Assembly (NCBI GenBank): GCA_013414765.1
Contig: CP058708.1
Location: 429,553 to 493,552, forward strand
From: Candidatus Accumulibacter cognatus
GTDB lineage: Bacteria; Pseudomonadota; Gammaproteobacteria; Burkholderiales; Rhodocyclaceae
Reading direction: 5' to 3'
DNA length: 64,000 nucleotides
The notes beneath the pieces are model-generated. The model was not told where the DNA came from, searched no databases, and saw only the letters and a list, made by a program, of their open reading frames with translations. The number at the start of each line of letters is the position of its first letter. The first letter of the stretch is position 1. A program made the translations under genes and the position numbers. Below are positions 55,877-64,000 of the stretch, piece by piece.

Positions 55877-57838
55877 ATGATGATTCCCAAAGAATACCCT
55901 CGTGTAGTCATCGAAGCGGTCGAGCCGCAAGTGGACAGCGGCCGTTTCCCCATCAAGCGCGTCGTCGGCGAGAAAGTCACCGTCAGTGCCGACATTTACA
56001 AGGAGGGCCACTTCAAGCTGGCGGCCGTGCTCAAGGCACGCCAGGCCGGGGACAATGAGTGGCAGGAAAGCGCGATGACGCAGGGTGACAACGACCGCTG
56101 GTTCGGCGAATTTACCGTCACCGCGATCGGTCGCTGGGAGTACACCATCGAAGCCTATGCCGAAATCTATCTGTCGTGGGTGGACGAAATCACCAAGAAA
56201 AGTGTGCCCGGTGCCGACCTCCGGAGCGAACTGCTGGAGGGTCTGGTGATTCTCAAGAAATCGGCCGCCGTGGCACAAGGCGAGGATCTCAGCCGCATGC
56301 TGGGCATCATCGCGGCCATTGAAACTGCGCTGGCTGCCGGTGAGCAGCGTGGTGCCATCGACCTCGGCATCGGCAAGGTCATGCACAGCATGATGGCCAG
56401 TTACCCTGATCGCAGCGAGGGCCATCAAATGACACCGCCCTTGACGATCATGGTCAATCGGCCCATTGCCCGTTTTGCCGCCTGGTACGAGTTCTTCCCA
56501 CGTTCGCAAAGCAATCTGCCGTACCGTCATGGCACGCTGCAGGACAGCATCCGTCGACTGCACGACATCAAGGCGATGGGCTTCGACGTCGTCTATCTGC
56601 CGCCGATCCACCCCATTGGCCATAGCTTTCGCAAGGGCAAGAACAACAGTCTGGTGGCCGTGCCGGGCGACGTTGGCAGTCCCTGGGCGATCGGCAACAA
56701 ACACGGCGGCCACATGGCGCTGGAGCAGCAACTCGGGACCTGGGACGACTGGAACCAGTTTGTCGCCACCTGCCGTGAGTTGGGAATCGAGATTGCGCTT
56801 GATTATGTGATGAACTGCTCACCCGACCATCCCTATGTCGCCGAGCATCCGGACTGGTTTTTCCATCGTCCCGATGGATCGATCAAGTACGCCGAAAACC
56901 CGCCCAAGAAGTATCAGGATGTCTACCCGCTGAATTTCGGGACCAGCGACCGCGCCGGGCTGTGGCAGGAAATGCTCGAAATTTTCCTGTTCTGGATCGG
57001 CAAGGGCGTCACTACATTCCGGGTCGACAATCCGCATACCAAACCGGTACCGTTCTGGGAATGGGTGATCGGCGAAGTGCACCGGCAGCACCCACAAGTC
57101 ATCTTCCTGGCTGAGGCCTTCACCAAACCGAAGATGATGCGCTTGTTGGCGAAAGTCGGTTTCGCCCAGTCCTACACCTACTTCACCTGGCGCGACCACA
57201 AGCATGACCTGACCGAGTACGTCAGCGAACTGACCTGTGGCGAGATGAAGGAGTACTTTACCGGCAACTTTTTTGCCAATACCCCCGACATCCTGCCACC
57301 GATCCTGCAGTTCGGCGGCCGCCCGGCATTCATCATGCGTGCCGTGCTGGCCGCGACATTGTCAAGCGTCTACGGCATCTACAGCGGCTACGAGCTGTGC
57401 GAGAACGAGGCGATTCCCGGCAAGGAAGAATACCTCGACTCGGAGAAATACGAGATCAAGATGCGCGACTGGAAAGCCCCGGGCAACATCGTCGACATCA
57501 TCACCCGGATCAACCAGATCCGCCAGGAATGCCCTGCCCTGCAGACCTATAACAATGTGCTCTTCCTGAATGCCGACAATCCCAACATCCTTGCCTATGC
57601 CAAAATGACCGAAGACCGTTCGGACATTGTCATCTGCGTGGTCAATCTCGACCCCTTCCACGCGCACCACTCGATCCTGCATGTGCCACTGGGCACCTTC
57701 GGAATTCCGGAGGACGAGCAGTACCAGGCACACGACCTGCTCTCCGGCGAGCGCTATCGCTGGCATGGTCCGACGGCCTATGTCGAGCTCGCTCCGACCA
57801 CCAAGATGGCGCACATCATCAAGGTCCGGCGCTGGTAG
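55877..57838 (+). CDS. glgE: alpha-1,4-glucan:maltose-1-phosphate maltosyltransferase
   Basis: A GH13 enzyme that adds maltosyl units from maltose-1-phosphate to alpha-1,4-glucan. The 653 residues have an N-terminal beta domain (1-190, VVIEAVEPQVDSGRFPIKR), a GH13 barrel with YEFFPRS and HPIGHSFRKGKNN, the nucleophile Asp384 (FRVDNPHTKP) and the acid/base Glu413 (LAEAFTKPKM). A C-terminal beta domain completes it. The Asp-Glu spacing of 29 is that of characterised GlgE. ATG at 55877 after a GGAGCAGG site; an ATG directly after it is an alternative. Confidence 0.95.
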   Translation: MMIPKEYPRVVIEAVEPQVDSGRFPIKRVVGEKVTVSADIYKEGHFKLAAVLKARQAGDNEWQESAMTQGDNDRWFGEFTVTAIGRWEYTIEAYAEIYLSWVDEITKKSVPGADLRSELLEGLVILKKSAAVAQGEDLSRMLGIIAAIETALAAGEQRGAIDLGIGKVMHSMMASYPDRSEGHQMTPPLTIMVNRPIARFAAWYEFFPRSQSNLPYRHGTLQDSIRRLHDIKAMGFDVVYLPPIHPIGHSFRKGKNNSLVAVPGDVGSPWAIGNKHGGHMALEQQLGTWDDWNQFVATCRELGIEIALDYVMNCSPDHPYVAEHPDWFFHRPDGSIKYAENPPKKYQDVYPLNFGTSDRAGLWQEMLEIFLFWIGKGVTTFRVDNPHTKPVPFWEWVIGEVHRQHPQVIFLAEAFTKPKMMRLLAKVGFAQSYTYFTWRDHKHDLTEYVSELTCGEMKEYFTGNFFANTPDILPPILQFGGRPAFIMRAVLAATLSSVYGIYSGYELCENEAIPGKEEYLDSEKYEIKMRDWKAPGNIVDIITRINQIRQECPALQTYNNVLFLNADNPNILAYAKMTEDRSDIVICVVNLDPFHAHHSILHVPLGTFGIPEDEQYQAHDLLSGERYRWHGPTAYVELAPTTKMAHIIKVRRW

Positions 57839-57935
57839 CCGCTGGTCGCCAATCTGCCGGCGGTCAGTCCGGCCGACGACCAGGCGCTGCTGGCGAGGGC
57901 GATGGGCACGGCTTTTTCGACCTGCACGGCAAGCA

Positions 57936-58061
57936 AACGGCCATGACTTTTCCAGGCACCCCCCGATCATGAAAGTCATGGCCGTTTCACTCTCCCCCGC
58001 CCCTCCCCACGAATGGGGGAAGAGGGAGATTAGTGCGTTGCTGACGCGGTTTTCACATTAA
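57936..58061 (-). repeat. three-hairpin intergenic repeat, copy G (inverted)
   Basis: Read on the minus strand: TTAATGTGAAAACCGCGTCAGC, then a central CCCCCATTCGTGGGG-type hairpin. A long distal stem pairs GGCCATGACTTT with AAAAGTCATGGCC, and it ends at CCGTTT. It lies between the convergent glgE and glgP. The sequence from 57839 to 57935 has no recognisable feature. Confidence 0.85.
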
Positions 58062-58098
58062 TTGCAACCGGGGCAGGCCGCCCCCCAGCTGCGATCCC

Positions 58099-60678
58099 TC
58101 AATCTGCTCCGGCAATGGCACGCGTAAACTGCATGTCTTCGTCTGACAGGTAACTGAGTTCGATACGCACTGGCTTCACCTTCCAGATCTCGTCGCAGTA
58201 CTCGCGGATCGCCCGGTCGGAAGAAAAGAAACCTGAACGTGCAACGTTGAGAATCGACATCCGCGTCCAGCGATCGACATCCAGATAGGCCTCCGAGACT
58301 CTGGCCTGACAATCAATGTACGACTGGAAGTCTGCCAATACCATGTATTCATCATGGTTGAGAAGGTGATCGATGAGGGGCCGGAAGATCTCGCGGTCTC
58401 CCTTGGTGAAGAAGCCACTGGCGATCAGGTCGATTACTTCGCGCAGGTGCGGGTTTGCGTCGTAGTAGGTCCGTGGTCGGTAGCCCGTCCTTCTGAGTTC
58501 TATGACCTCAGGCGTGCTCATCCCGAACAGGAAGAAGTTGTCGTCGCCGACTTCCTCTCGGATTTCGACGTTGGCGCCGTCGAGCGTGCCGATGGTCAGC
58601 GCACCGTTCATCTGGAACTTCATGTTGCCGGTCCCGGAAGCTTCCTTGCCGGCCAGTGAAATCTGTTCGGACAGATCGGCTGCGGGAAAGATCGACTGGG
58701 CATGCTTGACATTGTAGTTCGGAAAGAAAACCACCTGCAGTTTGCCGTGCATCGCTGGATCGCGACCGATCACGTCAGCAACGGCGTTGATCAGCCGGAT
58801 GATCAGCTTGGCCATGAAATAACCCGGCGCCGCCTTGCCCCCGAAGATCACGGTGCGGGGCGCGATCACGAGGTCGGGATTTTCCTTCAGGCGCTTGTAC
58901 AAGGAAACCACGTGCAGAATGTTGAGATGCTGCCGCTTGTACTCATGCAAACGCTTGACCTGGACGTCGAACATCGACGCCGGATCGACATCGACATGGA
59001 CAAAACGTTTGATCTCGCCGACCAGCCGGTTCTTGTTGCCGGTCTTGATCCGCCGCCAGGATTCGCGGAAGGCGGGATCGTCGGCATATGGTTCGAGTTC
59101 TCGCAGCCGTGTCATGTCGGTCACCCAGCCGGGACCGATGGTTTCCTCGATCAGCCCGGACATCGTCGGATTCGCCAGGACCACGAAGCGGCGCGGCGTA
59201 ACGCCATTGGTCTTGTTGTTGAACTTCTCCGGCCACATCTCGTAGAAATCCTTGAGGACATCCGACTTGAGCAGCTCGGAATGCAGCCTGGCCACGCCAT
59301 TCACCGCAAAGCTGCCGACGACCGCCAGATTCGCCATGCGCACGTAGTGCGCACCATCCTCGTCGATCAGTGACATTCTTCTCAGTCGCGCGTCGTCGCC
59401 CGGATAGCGAATCCGAACTTCGTCGAGGAAACGCAGGTTGATCTCGCAAATGATCTCGAAATGCCGCGGCAGCACGCGCTTGAACAAGGCCAGTCGCCAC
59501 TTTTCGAGTGCCTCCGGCAGCAGCGTGTGGTTGGTATAGGCGAAGGTCTTGCGGGTAATCGCCCAGGCCGGATCCCACTCCATCATATATTCGTCGACCA
59601 GCAGGCGCATCAGTTCCGCCACGGCGATCGACGGATGCGTATCGTTGAGCTGGATAACAAACTTCTCGTCGAAGTGATCGAGGTTCTTCTCGCGCTGCAG
59701 TTGCAGGCGGATCATGTCCTTCAGCGAGCAAGCCACGAAGAAGTACTGTTGCTCGAGCCTGAGTTCCTGGCCCGCTTCCGTTTCATCGTTCGGATACAGC
59801 ACCTTGGTGATGGTCTCGGAGCGAATCTGGGCATCGACTGCCTGATAGTAGTTACCGGCATTGAAGGCTGCGAAATCAAAACTCTCCGGCGCCTCTGCGC
59901 TCCACAGCCGGAGCCGGTTCGGAGTGTTCACTCCGTAACCCAGCACCGGCATGTCCCAGGCAGTACCACGAACCACCTTTGCCGGAATCCATTGTACGCG
60001 CAGGCGGCGTTCGCCGTTTGCCTCGAACTGAAATTCGGTATGGCCGCCGAGCTTGATATCGAAAGCGATGCTCGGACGGTGGATCAGCCAAGGGCTCCCG
60101 GCACGTAACCACTTGTCGGTCAGCTCGACCTGCTGCCCATCGCGAATCGCCTGTGTGAAGATACCGAACTCATACAAGATGCCATAACCGATGGCGGGAA
60201 TTTCGAGGGTTGCCAGCGAGTCAAGGTAACAAGCTGCCAGGCGTCCGAGACCGCCGTTGCCAAGCCCCGGCTCCTCTTCCTGGTCGAGCAGCATCTCCAG
60301 ATCAAGTCCGAATTCCTGGGTGGCCTGCCGGGCCTTGTCGAAGATCCCGAGATTGATCAGGTTGTTGCCGAGTTGCGGACCGATCAGGAATTCGGCGGAC
60401 ATGTAACAGACGGTACGGCTGCCCCGATCGCGATAGGTACGCGCAGTTTGTACCCAGCGTTGCAGCAGGCGGTCGCGTACCGCCTGCGCGAGCGCCATGA
60501 AACAGTCACGCCGCGTTGCCACCTGCGGGAAGCGCGCCTGCACATAGACCAGTTTGTCGAGGATGGCTCGTCGCAACGCATCCACACTGAGTCCGGTACG
60601 CCGTTCTTCGCGCCCCACCAGCAGATCGCCGACCGCCTCTACCGGCGGCGCATTTTCTTTTTCCATTTCAACGTTCAT
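58099..60678 (-). CDS. glgP: glycogen/alpha-glucan phosphorylase
   Basis: Releases glucose-1-phosphate from alpha-1,4-glucan using PLP. The 859 residues have the PLP-lysine motif EASGTGNMKFQMNGAL, TNHTLLPEALEKW and QEEEPGLGNGGLGRLAAC. Length is that of the large phosphorylase family. It lies convergent to glgM-glgE, so synthesis and breakdown genes are adjacent but not in one unit. In polyphosphate-accumulating organisms glycogen breakdown supplies reducing power in the anaerobic phase; a role there is inferred. Confidence 0.96.
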   Translation of the reverse strand: MNVEMEKENAPPVEAVGDLLVGREERRTGLSVDALRRAILDKLVYVQARFPQVATRRDCFMALAQAVRDRLLQRWVQTARTYRDRGSRTVCYMSAEFLIGPQLGNNLINLGIFDKARQATQEFGLDLEMLLDQEEEPGLGNGGLGRLAACYLDSLATLEIPAIGYGILYEFGIFTQAIRDGQQVELTDKWLRAGSPWLIHRPSIAFDIKLGGHTEFQFEANGERRLRVQWIPAKVVRGTAWDMPVLGYGVNTPNRLRLWSAEAPESFDFAAFNAGNYYQAVDAQIRSETITKVLYPNDETEAGQELRLEQQYFFVACSLKDMIRLQLQREKNLDHFDEKFVIQLNDTHPSIAVAELMRLLVDEYMMEWDPAWAITRKTFAYTNHTLLPEALEKWRLALFKRVLPRHFEIICEINLRFLDEVRIRYPGDDARLRRMSLIDEDGAHYVRMANLAVVGSFAVNGVARLHSELLKSDVLKDFYEMWPEKFNNKTNGVTPRRFVVLANPTMSGLIEETIGPGWVTDMTRLRELEPYADDPAFRESWRRIKTGNKNRLVGEIKRFVHVDVDPASMFDVQVKRLHEYKRQHLNILHVVSLYKRLKENPDLVIAPRTVIFGGKAAPGYFMAKLIIRLINAVADVIGRDPAMHGKLQVVFFPNYNVKHAQSIFPAADLSEQISLAGKEASGTGNMKFQMNGALTIGTLDGANVEIREEVGDDNFFLFGMSTPEVIELRRTGYRPRTYYDANPHLREVIDLIASGFFTKGDREIFRPLIDHLLNHDEYMVLADFQSYIDCQARVSEAYLDVDRWTRMSILNVARSGFFSSDRAIREYCDEIWKVKPVRIELSYLSDEDMQFTRAIAGAD

Positions 60679-60890
60679 GTCAGCCCCTTGTACCCTTCCT
60701 GTTCATCGATGTGTAAGAGATCGTGAATCCGCGTCCTCCGATCCACGCCCGTGGCCAGTCTATAACATTGCGGGCAGCCGCGCACGCTGCGCCGTGCAAA
60801 CGCAACCGTTCTCGTTCCGAGTAATGCACTGACGATTGGCCAGGGCATCCTGGTGCTCTGGAGAGCACCGGGTTGCCGCTCGCGCGGGGA

Positions 60891-61049
60891 CTAGAACCCA
60901 GGTTTCTCTTCAGTCACCCAGGCCTCGATTTCGAGAAAATCCTTCTGATTCTGGCGGAGGACCAGAAAGAAAACCAGCGCCAGGAACAGCGCGAAGAGCA
61001 GGACCGAGACCTCGTGCCAGCCCAGGTTTGCGAGCAGTTGAAGCGGCAT
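60891..61049 (-). CDS. small single-helix membrane protein (52 residues)
   Basis: A short open frame not seen as a gene by length. It starts MPLQLLANLGWHEVSVLLFA and ends in EAWVTEEKPGF. One hydrophobic helix (about 14-32) is followed by a basic and then acidic tail, so it is likely membrane-anchored with the tail in the cytoplasm. A strong GGAGGAATCC ribosome site lies before the ATG at 61049. It resembles CcoQ-type or other small oxidase-associated proteins only in general shape. A perfect 8 bp inverted repeat (60852-60869) lies 21 bp after the stop. The flanking 60679-60890 and 61050-61215 contain no other gene. Confidence 0.6.
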   Translation of the reverse strand: MPLQLLANLGWHEVSVLLFALFLALVFFLVLRQNQKDFLEIEAWVTEEKPGF

Positions 61050-61215
61050 GGATTCCTCCATTCATCGATGCGGCGGGCCGGCGGAGGCCGACGCCAAACC
61101 GCCTTGACCGGCCTATGACCCGCGTTCGATCGACCTGGTTCCAGCCACAGGGCGTGGCTGCTGTACATGAAATGCGACTGGCGAGCCGGCCCAGCTCGCC
61201 GTTTCGGGCAGAAAC

Positions 61216-62388
61216 TTAGATCACGCGTACGCGAATCACGCGTTCGACCGCCTTGATGGCGTTGATCACCTCTTCACAAGGCTTTTTCTCGACGTCCACG
61301 ATATTGAAGGCCAGTTCGCCGCGGCTCTTGTTCATCATGTCCACGACATTGACCTGGTGGTTGGCAAGAATGGACAGAACATGGCCGAGAACACCGGAAA
61401 CATTGTCGTTGGAGAAAGTGATCCGCGAGGTGCCCGGACTGCGCTCCATACTGATCTTCGGAAAGTTCACCGAGTTCACGATGTGGCCGTTTTCCAGATA
61501 GTCGACCAGTTGGTTGGCAGCCATCACCGCGCAGTTTTCCTCGGATTCCTCGGTACTGGCGCCGATGTGCGGCATGGCAATGATTCGCGGGTGTCCGAGC
61601 AGAGCGGGCTCGGGAAAATCGCAGACGTATTTGCCGAGCCGGCCGGAGTCAAGACTGCGCAGGACCGCCGCCGAGTCCACGATCGCGTCCCGTGCAAAGT
61701 TGAGCAACACGGCGCCAGGTTTGATGACTGCTAAGGTGTCGTCGTTGAGCATATGCCGGGTGGCATCGATCGCCGGCACATGCAGCGAAACGTAGTCGGA
61801 ACGGGCGAGCAGCGATTGCAGGTTTTCCATGCGGCTGACTTCGTTCGACAGGCGCCAGGCCGCATCGATCGACAACACCGGGTCAAAACCGATCACCGTC
61901 ATGCCCATCGCCAGCGCCATGTCGGCGACCATCGAGCCGATGGCTCCGAGACCGACGATACCGATCGTCTTGCCACGAATCTCGTGGCCGGCAAAGCGGG
62001 ATTTGGCCTTTTCGACGAGCGGTGACATCTCCGCCGGATCCTTCAGATCGGCGAGCGACTGCACATAATTCATGCCGTCGACGATGCCGCGCGCGCTCAG
62101 TAGCATGCCGGCCATCACCAGTTCCTTGACGGCGTTGGCATTGGCTCCCGGGGTGTTGAACACCACGATCCCCTGCTTGCTGTACTCGGCGACGGGAACA
62201 TTGTTGACCCCGGCGCCGGCGCGGGCAACGGCCAGCAGCGAGGCGGGAACGTCGATACCCTGCAACTTCTGGCTGCGCAGGAGAAAAGCGTCGGGGTGAG
62301 CGATGTCGCTACCGACTTCATAGGATTGACGCGGAAATCGATCGAGACCCTTGATCGAAATCTTGTTGTAGGTTCTGACCTTGTACAT
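61216..62388 (-). CDS. serA: D-3-phosphoglycerate dehydrogenase
   Basis: First enzyme of the phosphorylated serine pathway. The 390 residues include the NAD-binding motif GIVGLGAIGSMVADMA and the catalytic region ARDAIVD with Arg. The PHIGASTEESE region carries His, and a C-terminal ACT domain (about 315-390) is a likely site for serine feedback. The ATG at 62388 gives MYKVRTYNKISIKGL. It follows serC by 41 bp on the minus strand. Confidence 0.94.
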   Translation of the reverse strand: MYKVRTYNKISIKGLDRFPRQSYEVGSDIAHPDAFLLRSQKLQGIDVPASLLAVARAGAGVNNVPVAEYSKQGIVVFNTPGANANAVKELVMAGMLLSARGIVDGMNYVQSLADLKDPAEMSPLVEKAKSRFAGHEIRGKTIGIVGLGAIGSMVADMALAMGMTVIGFDPVLSIDAAWRLSNEVSRMENLQSLLARSDYVSLHVPAIDATRHMLNDDTLAVIKPGAVLLNFARDAIVDSAAVLRSLDSGRLGKYVCDFPEPALLGHPRIIAMPHIGASTEESEENCAVMAANQLVDYLENGHIVNSVNFPKISMERSPGTSRITFSNDNVSGVLGHVLSILANHQVNVVDMMNKSRGELAFNIVDVEKKPCEEVINAIKAVERVIRVRVI

Positions 62389-62429
62389 GGCAATGTGACC
62401 CGGATAGGTGATCGGTGGAATGACGGGAA

Positions 62430-63545
62430 TCAGGCGGCGACCTGCTGATAGGCCCAGGCCAGCCATGGCATCAGCGCCTGCAGGTCGGCAGTCTCGACGG
62501 TTGACCCACACCAGATGCGAATCCCTGCCGGGGCGTCCTTGTACGAACCGATGTCGAAAGCAACACCTTCGCTGTCGAGCAGCTTGACGAGCTTCTTCAC
62601 CTGCTCAGCGTCGAGTTGCACGCTCAGGCAGACGCTGGTGTTCGAGCGCGTTGCCGGATCCTTGGCCAGGAAGGTGATCCAGTCGTTGGCGGCGACAAAC
62701 TCGGCGATCACCGCCAAGTTGGCCTCGCTGCGCGCAATCGCCGCCGGGACACCGCCAATCGCCTCGATCCATTGCAAGGCGTCGAGATAGTCGGCAACGC
62801 AGAGCATCGACGGGGTGTTGATCGTTTCCCCGCGGAAGATGCCTTCGCTGAGCTTGCCGCCGGAGGTCAGGCGGAACACCTTGGGCAGCGGCCACGGCGG
62901 GCTATAGCTTTCCAGACGGGCAACCGCGCGTGGACCGAGGATCAGCATGCCGTGTGCGCCCTCACCACCCAAGACCTTCTGCCAGGAGAAGGTCACCACG
63001 TCGAGCTTGTCCCAGGGCAGGTCCATGGCGAAAACCGCCGAAGTGGCATCGCAGATCGTCAGGCCGGCGCGCTCATCCGGAATCCAGTCACCATTGGGCA
63101 CCTTGACGCCGGAAGTCGTACCGTTCCAGGTAAACACTACGTCATGATCGAAATTCACCTGCGCGAGATCGACGATGTCCCCATAATCGGCCTTCAGGAC
63201 GCGTGCGTCGGCAAGTTTCAGTTGCTTGACCACATCCGTCGCCCAACCCGCTCCAAAGGATTCCCAGACCAGAACGTCGACACCGCGCTGACCCAGCAGG
63301 GACCACATCGCCATTTCCACCGCACCCGTGTCCGACCCCGGCACGACGCCGACGCGATAGCCTTCCGGCAAACCGAGGATGCGAGCGGTTTCCGAGCACG
63401 CCAGCGCAAGGGCTTTCTTGCCCAGCGCCGAGCGGTGCGAGCGGCCCAGGGTGTCGAGTGCTAGGGTGCTGACATCATAGCCCGGGCGCTTGCTGCAAGG
63501 ACCTGATGAAAAATTGGGGTTTTTGGGTTTCGCTGTGGGTTGCAT
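62430..63545 (-). CDS. serC: phosphoserine aminotransferase, type 2 (alphaproteobacterial/Methanosarcina form)
   Basis: Converts 3-phosphohydroxypyruvate and glutamate to phosphoserine. The 371-residue PLP enzyme begins [15 protein letters not shown] and contains [12 protein letters not shown]. The Schiff-base lysine is Lys190 in [11 protein letters not shown]. These match the SerC form common in alphaproteobacteria and Methanosarcina rather than the E. coli form, though the reaction is the same. The ATG at 63545 gives the typical N terminus; the open frame continues about 120 codons upstream without support. Paired with serA. Confidence 0.9.
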   Translation of the reverse strand: MQPTAKPKNPNFSSGPCSKRPGYDVSTLALDTLGRSHRSALGKKALALACSETARILGLPEGYRVGVVPGSDTGAVEMAMWSLLGQRGVDVLVWESFGAGWATDVVKQLKLADARVLKADYGDIVDLAQVNFDHDVVFTWNGTTSGVKVPNGDWIPDERAGLTICDATSAVFAMDLPWDKLDVVTFSWQKVLGGEGAHGMLILGPRAVARLESYSPPWPLPKVFRLTSGGKLSEGIFRGETINTPSMLCVADYLDALQWIEAIGGVPAAIARSEANLAVIAEFVAANDWITFLAKDPATRSNTSVCLSVQLDAEQVKKLVKLLDSEGVAFDIGSYKDAPAGIRIWCGSTVETADLQALMPWLAWAYQQVAA

Positions 63546-63897
63546 GATTGCCTCTACTCTATCTAGGGAAAAGAAACCGGGGGGATCTGGCGCCTCCCCG
63601 AAGGTCCACCAGCCAGCATTGGACAAGCATGGAATTGTAACAGAGGGGCACGTCGCAGGCAGCAGGCAGCCGCTTGTCGACCGGCCTGCGCCGACAATCT
63701 GCTTGTGCACCGCGCCAAACCGTGTATAGTGCCGGCTGGAAGCGAGTTGCGTTTCATCCGGTCGGCAGTTCGCTTTTCTCGCGGTCCCCCCGGCAGGTGC
63801 CGAGCGCCTCGAATCATCCCACCCCAAAATCGTGGTATCCGCCTGAACCGGCTCTGATGGTGCCATGCCGCAGCAGGTCGTTTGCAGGAGATTTCCT
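63546..63897. other. 352 bp intergenic region between divergent serC and the helicase gene
   Basis: No convincing gene in either direction; open frames here are antisense extensions of serC. A possible plus-strand promoter for the helicase is TTGTGC (63703-63708), 16 bp, TATAGT (63725-63730), leaving a leader of about 160 bp. No riboswitch or terminator is recognised. Confidence 0.5.
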
Positions 63898-64000
63898 TGT
63901 CCCAATCGTTTGCCTTACTCGGCCTTGCGGCCGAACTCACGCGTGTTGTCGCCGAACAGGGCTACACCGAACCGACGCCAGTACAGGCGCAAGCCATTCC
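63898..64000 (+). CDS. DEAD-box RNA helicase, N-terminal fragment (RhlE-like)
   Basis: The window ends after 34 codons. The residues give [14 protein letters not shown] then [14 protein letters not shown], which is the Q motif of DEAD-box helicases and most like RhlE. Start is TTG at 63898, preceded by CAGGAGA. Function would be RNA unwinding in ribosome assembly or RNA decay; the RhlE assignment is tentative without the rest. Confidence 0.85.

Noticed and set aside
63563-63940. Minus-strand frame upstream of serC
   Set aside because: It is antisense to the helicase start and low in protein-like features.

Overview
The window comes from a high-GC betaproteobacterium, very probably a member of or close relative of Candidatus Accumulibacter (Rhodocyclales), the polyphosphate-accumulating organisms of activated sludge. 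The best evidence is the 16S rRNA fragment at the left edge. It matches, from memory, the published Accumulibacter probe sites PAO846 (119-139) and PAO651 (318-335) exactly and PAO462 (501-524) with two mismatches. Gene order (hisBHAFIE-HIT-tatABC, ftsYEX, radA-alr-lplT, tsaB-rimI-UDG) is typical of that order.

Layout. 1-6.7 kb (minus strand): 5' two thirds of a 16S gene with two tandem strong promoters and a boxA, preceded by M16 peptidase pair-rsmD-coaD-ferredoxin-tyrS. 6.8-9.4 kb: ftsY-ftsE-ftsX. 9.4-16.8 kb: dgkA and hisC on the minus strand, then hisBHAFIE, a HIT hydrolase and tatABC. 16.8-28.8 kb: a glutamine amidotransferase, a DegS-type protease, Nif3, a fumarylacetoacetase-family enzyme, DUF3124, a Gx transporter, ubiX, an MFS permease, a sensor GGDEF-EAL protein, mutY and a flavin reductase. 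28.8-34.5 kb: an H-NS relative, galE, apaH, an unusual double PEP-CTERM protein and acylphosphatase. 34.7-44.6 kb: a five-gene overlapping block of one DabA (DUF2309) protein and four NuoL/M/N-like membrane subunits, followed by a DUF4332 protein. 44.7-54.3 kb: radA-alr-lysR, lplT, an Lrp regulator with a likely operator, two TPM proteins with LemA, and UDG-rimI-tsaB. 54.5-60.7 kb: glycogen genes (GlgM-like glycosyltransferase, GlgE, GlgP). 60.9-64 kb: a small membrane protein, serA, serC and the start of a DEAD-box helicase.

The most interesting items are three. First, the DabA block looks like an enlarged inorganic-carbon (DAB-type) pump: DabA keeps all four metal ligands, three of the membrane subunits keep the proton-path Glu and Lys, and one has lost the Glu and replaced the Lys with Arg. 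Second, the 680-residue PEP-CTERM protein is two complete exosortase substrates joined in frame, with an internal sorting tail and an internal signal-like helix. Third, a family of about 120 bp intergenic repeats with three hairpins occurs seven times here in both orientations, and twice supplies the stop codon of the neighbouring gene.

For central metabolism, GlgM plus GlgE suggests glycogen elongation through maltose-1-phosphate, with GlgP for breakdown, which fits the glycogen cycling of these organisms. Function assignments are from reading translated motifs by eye; no database search was run.
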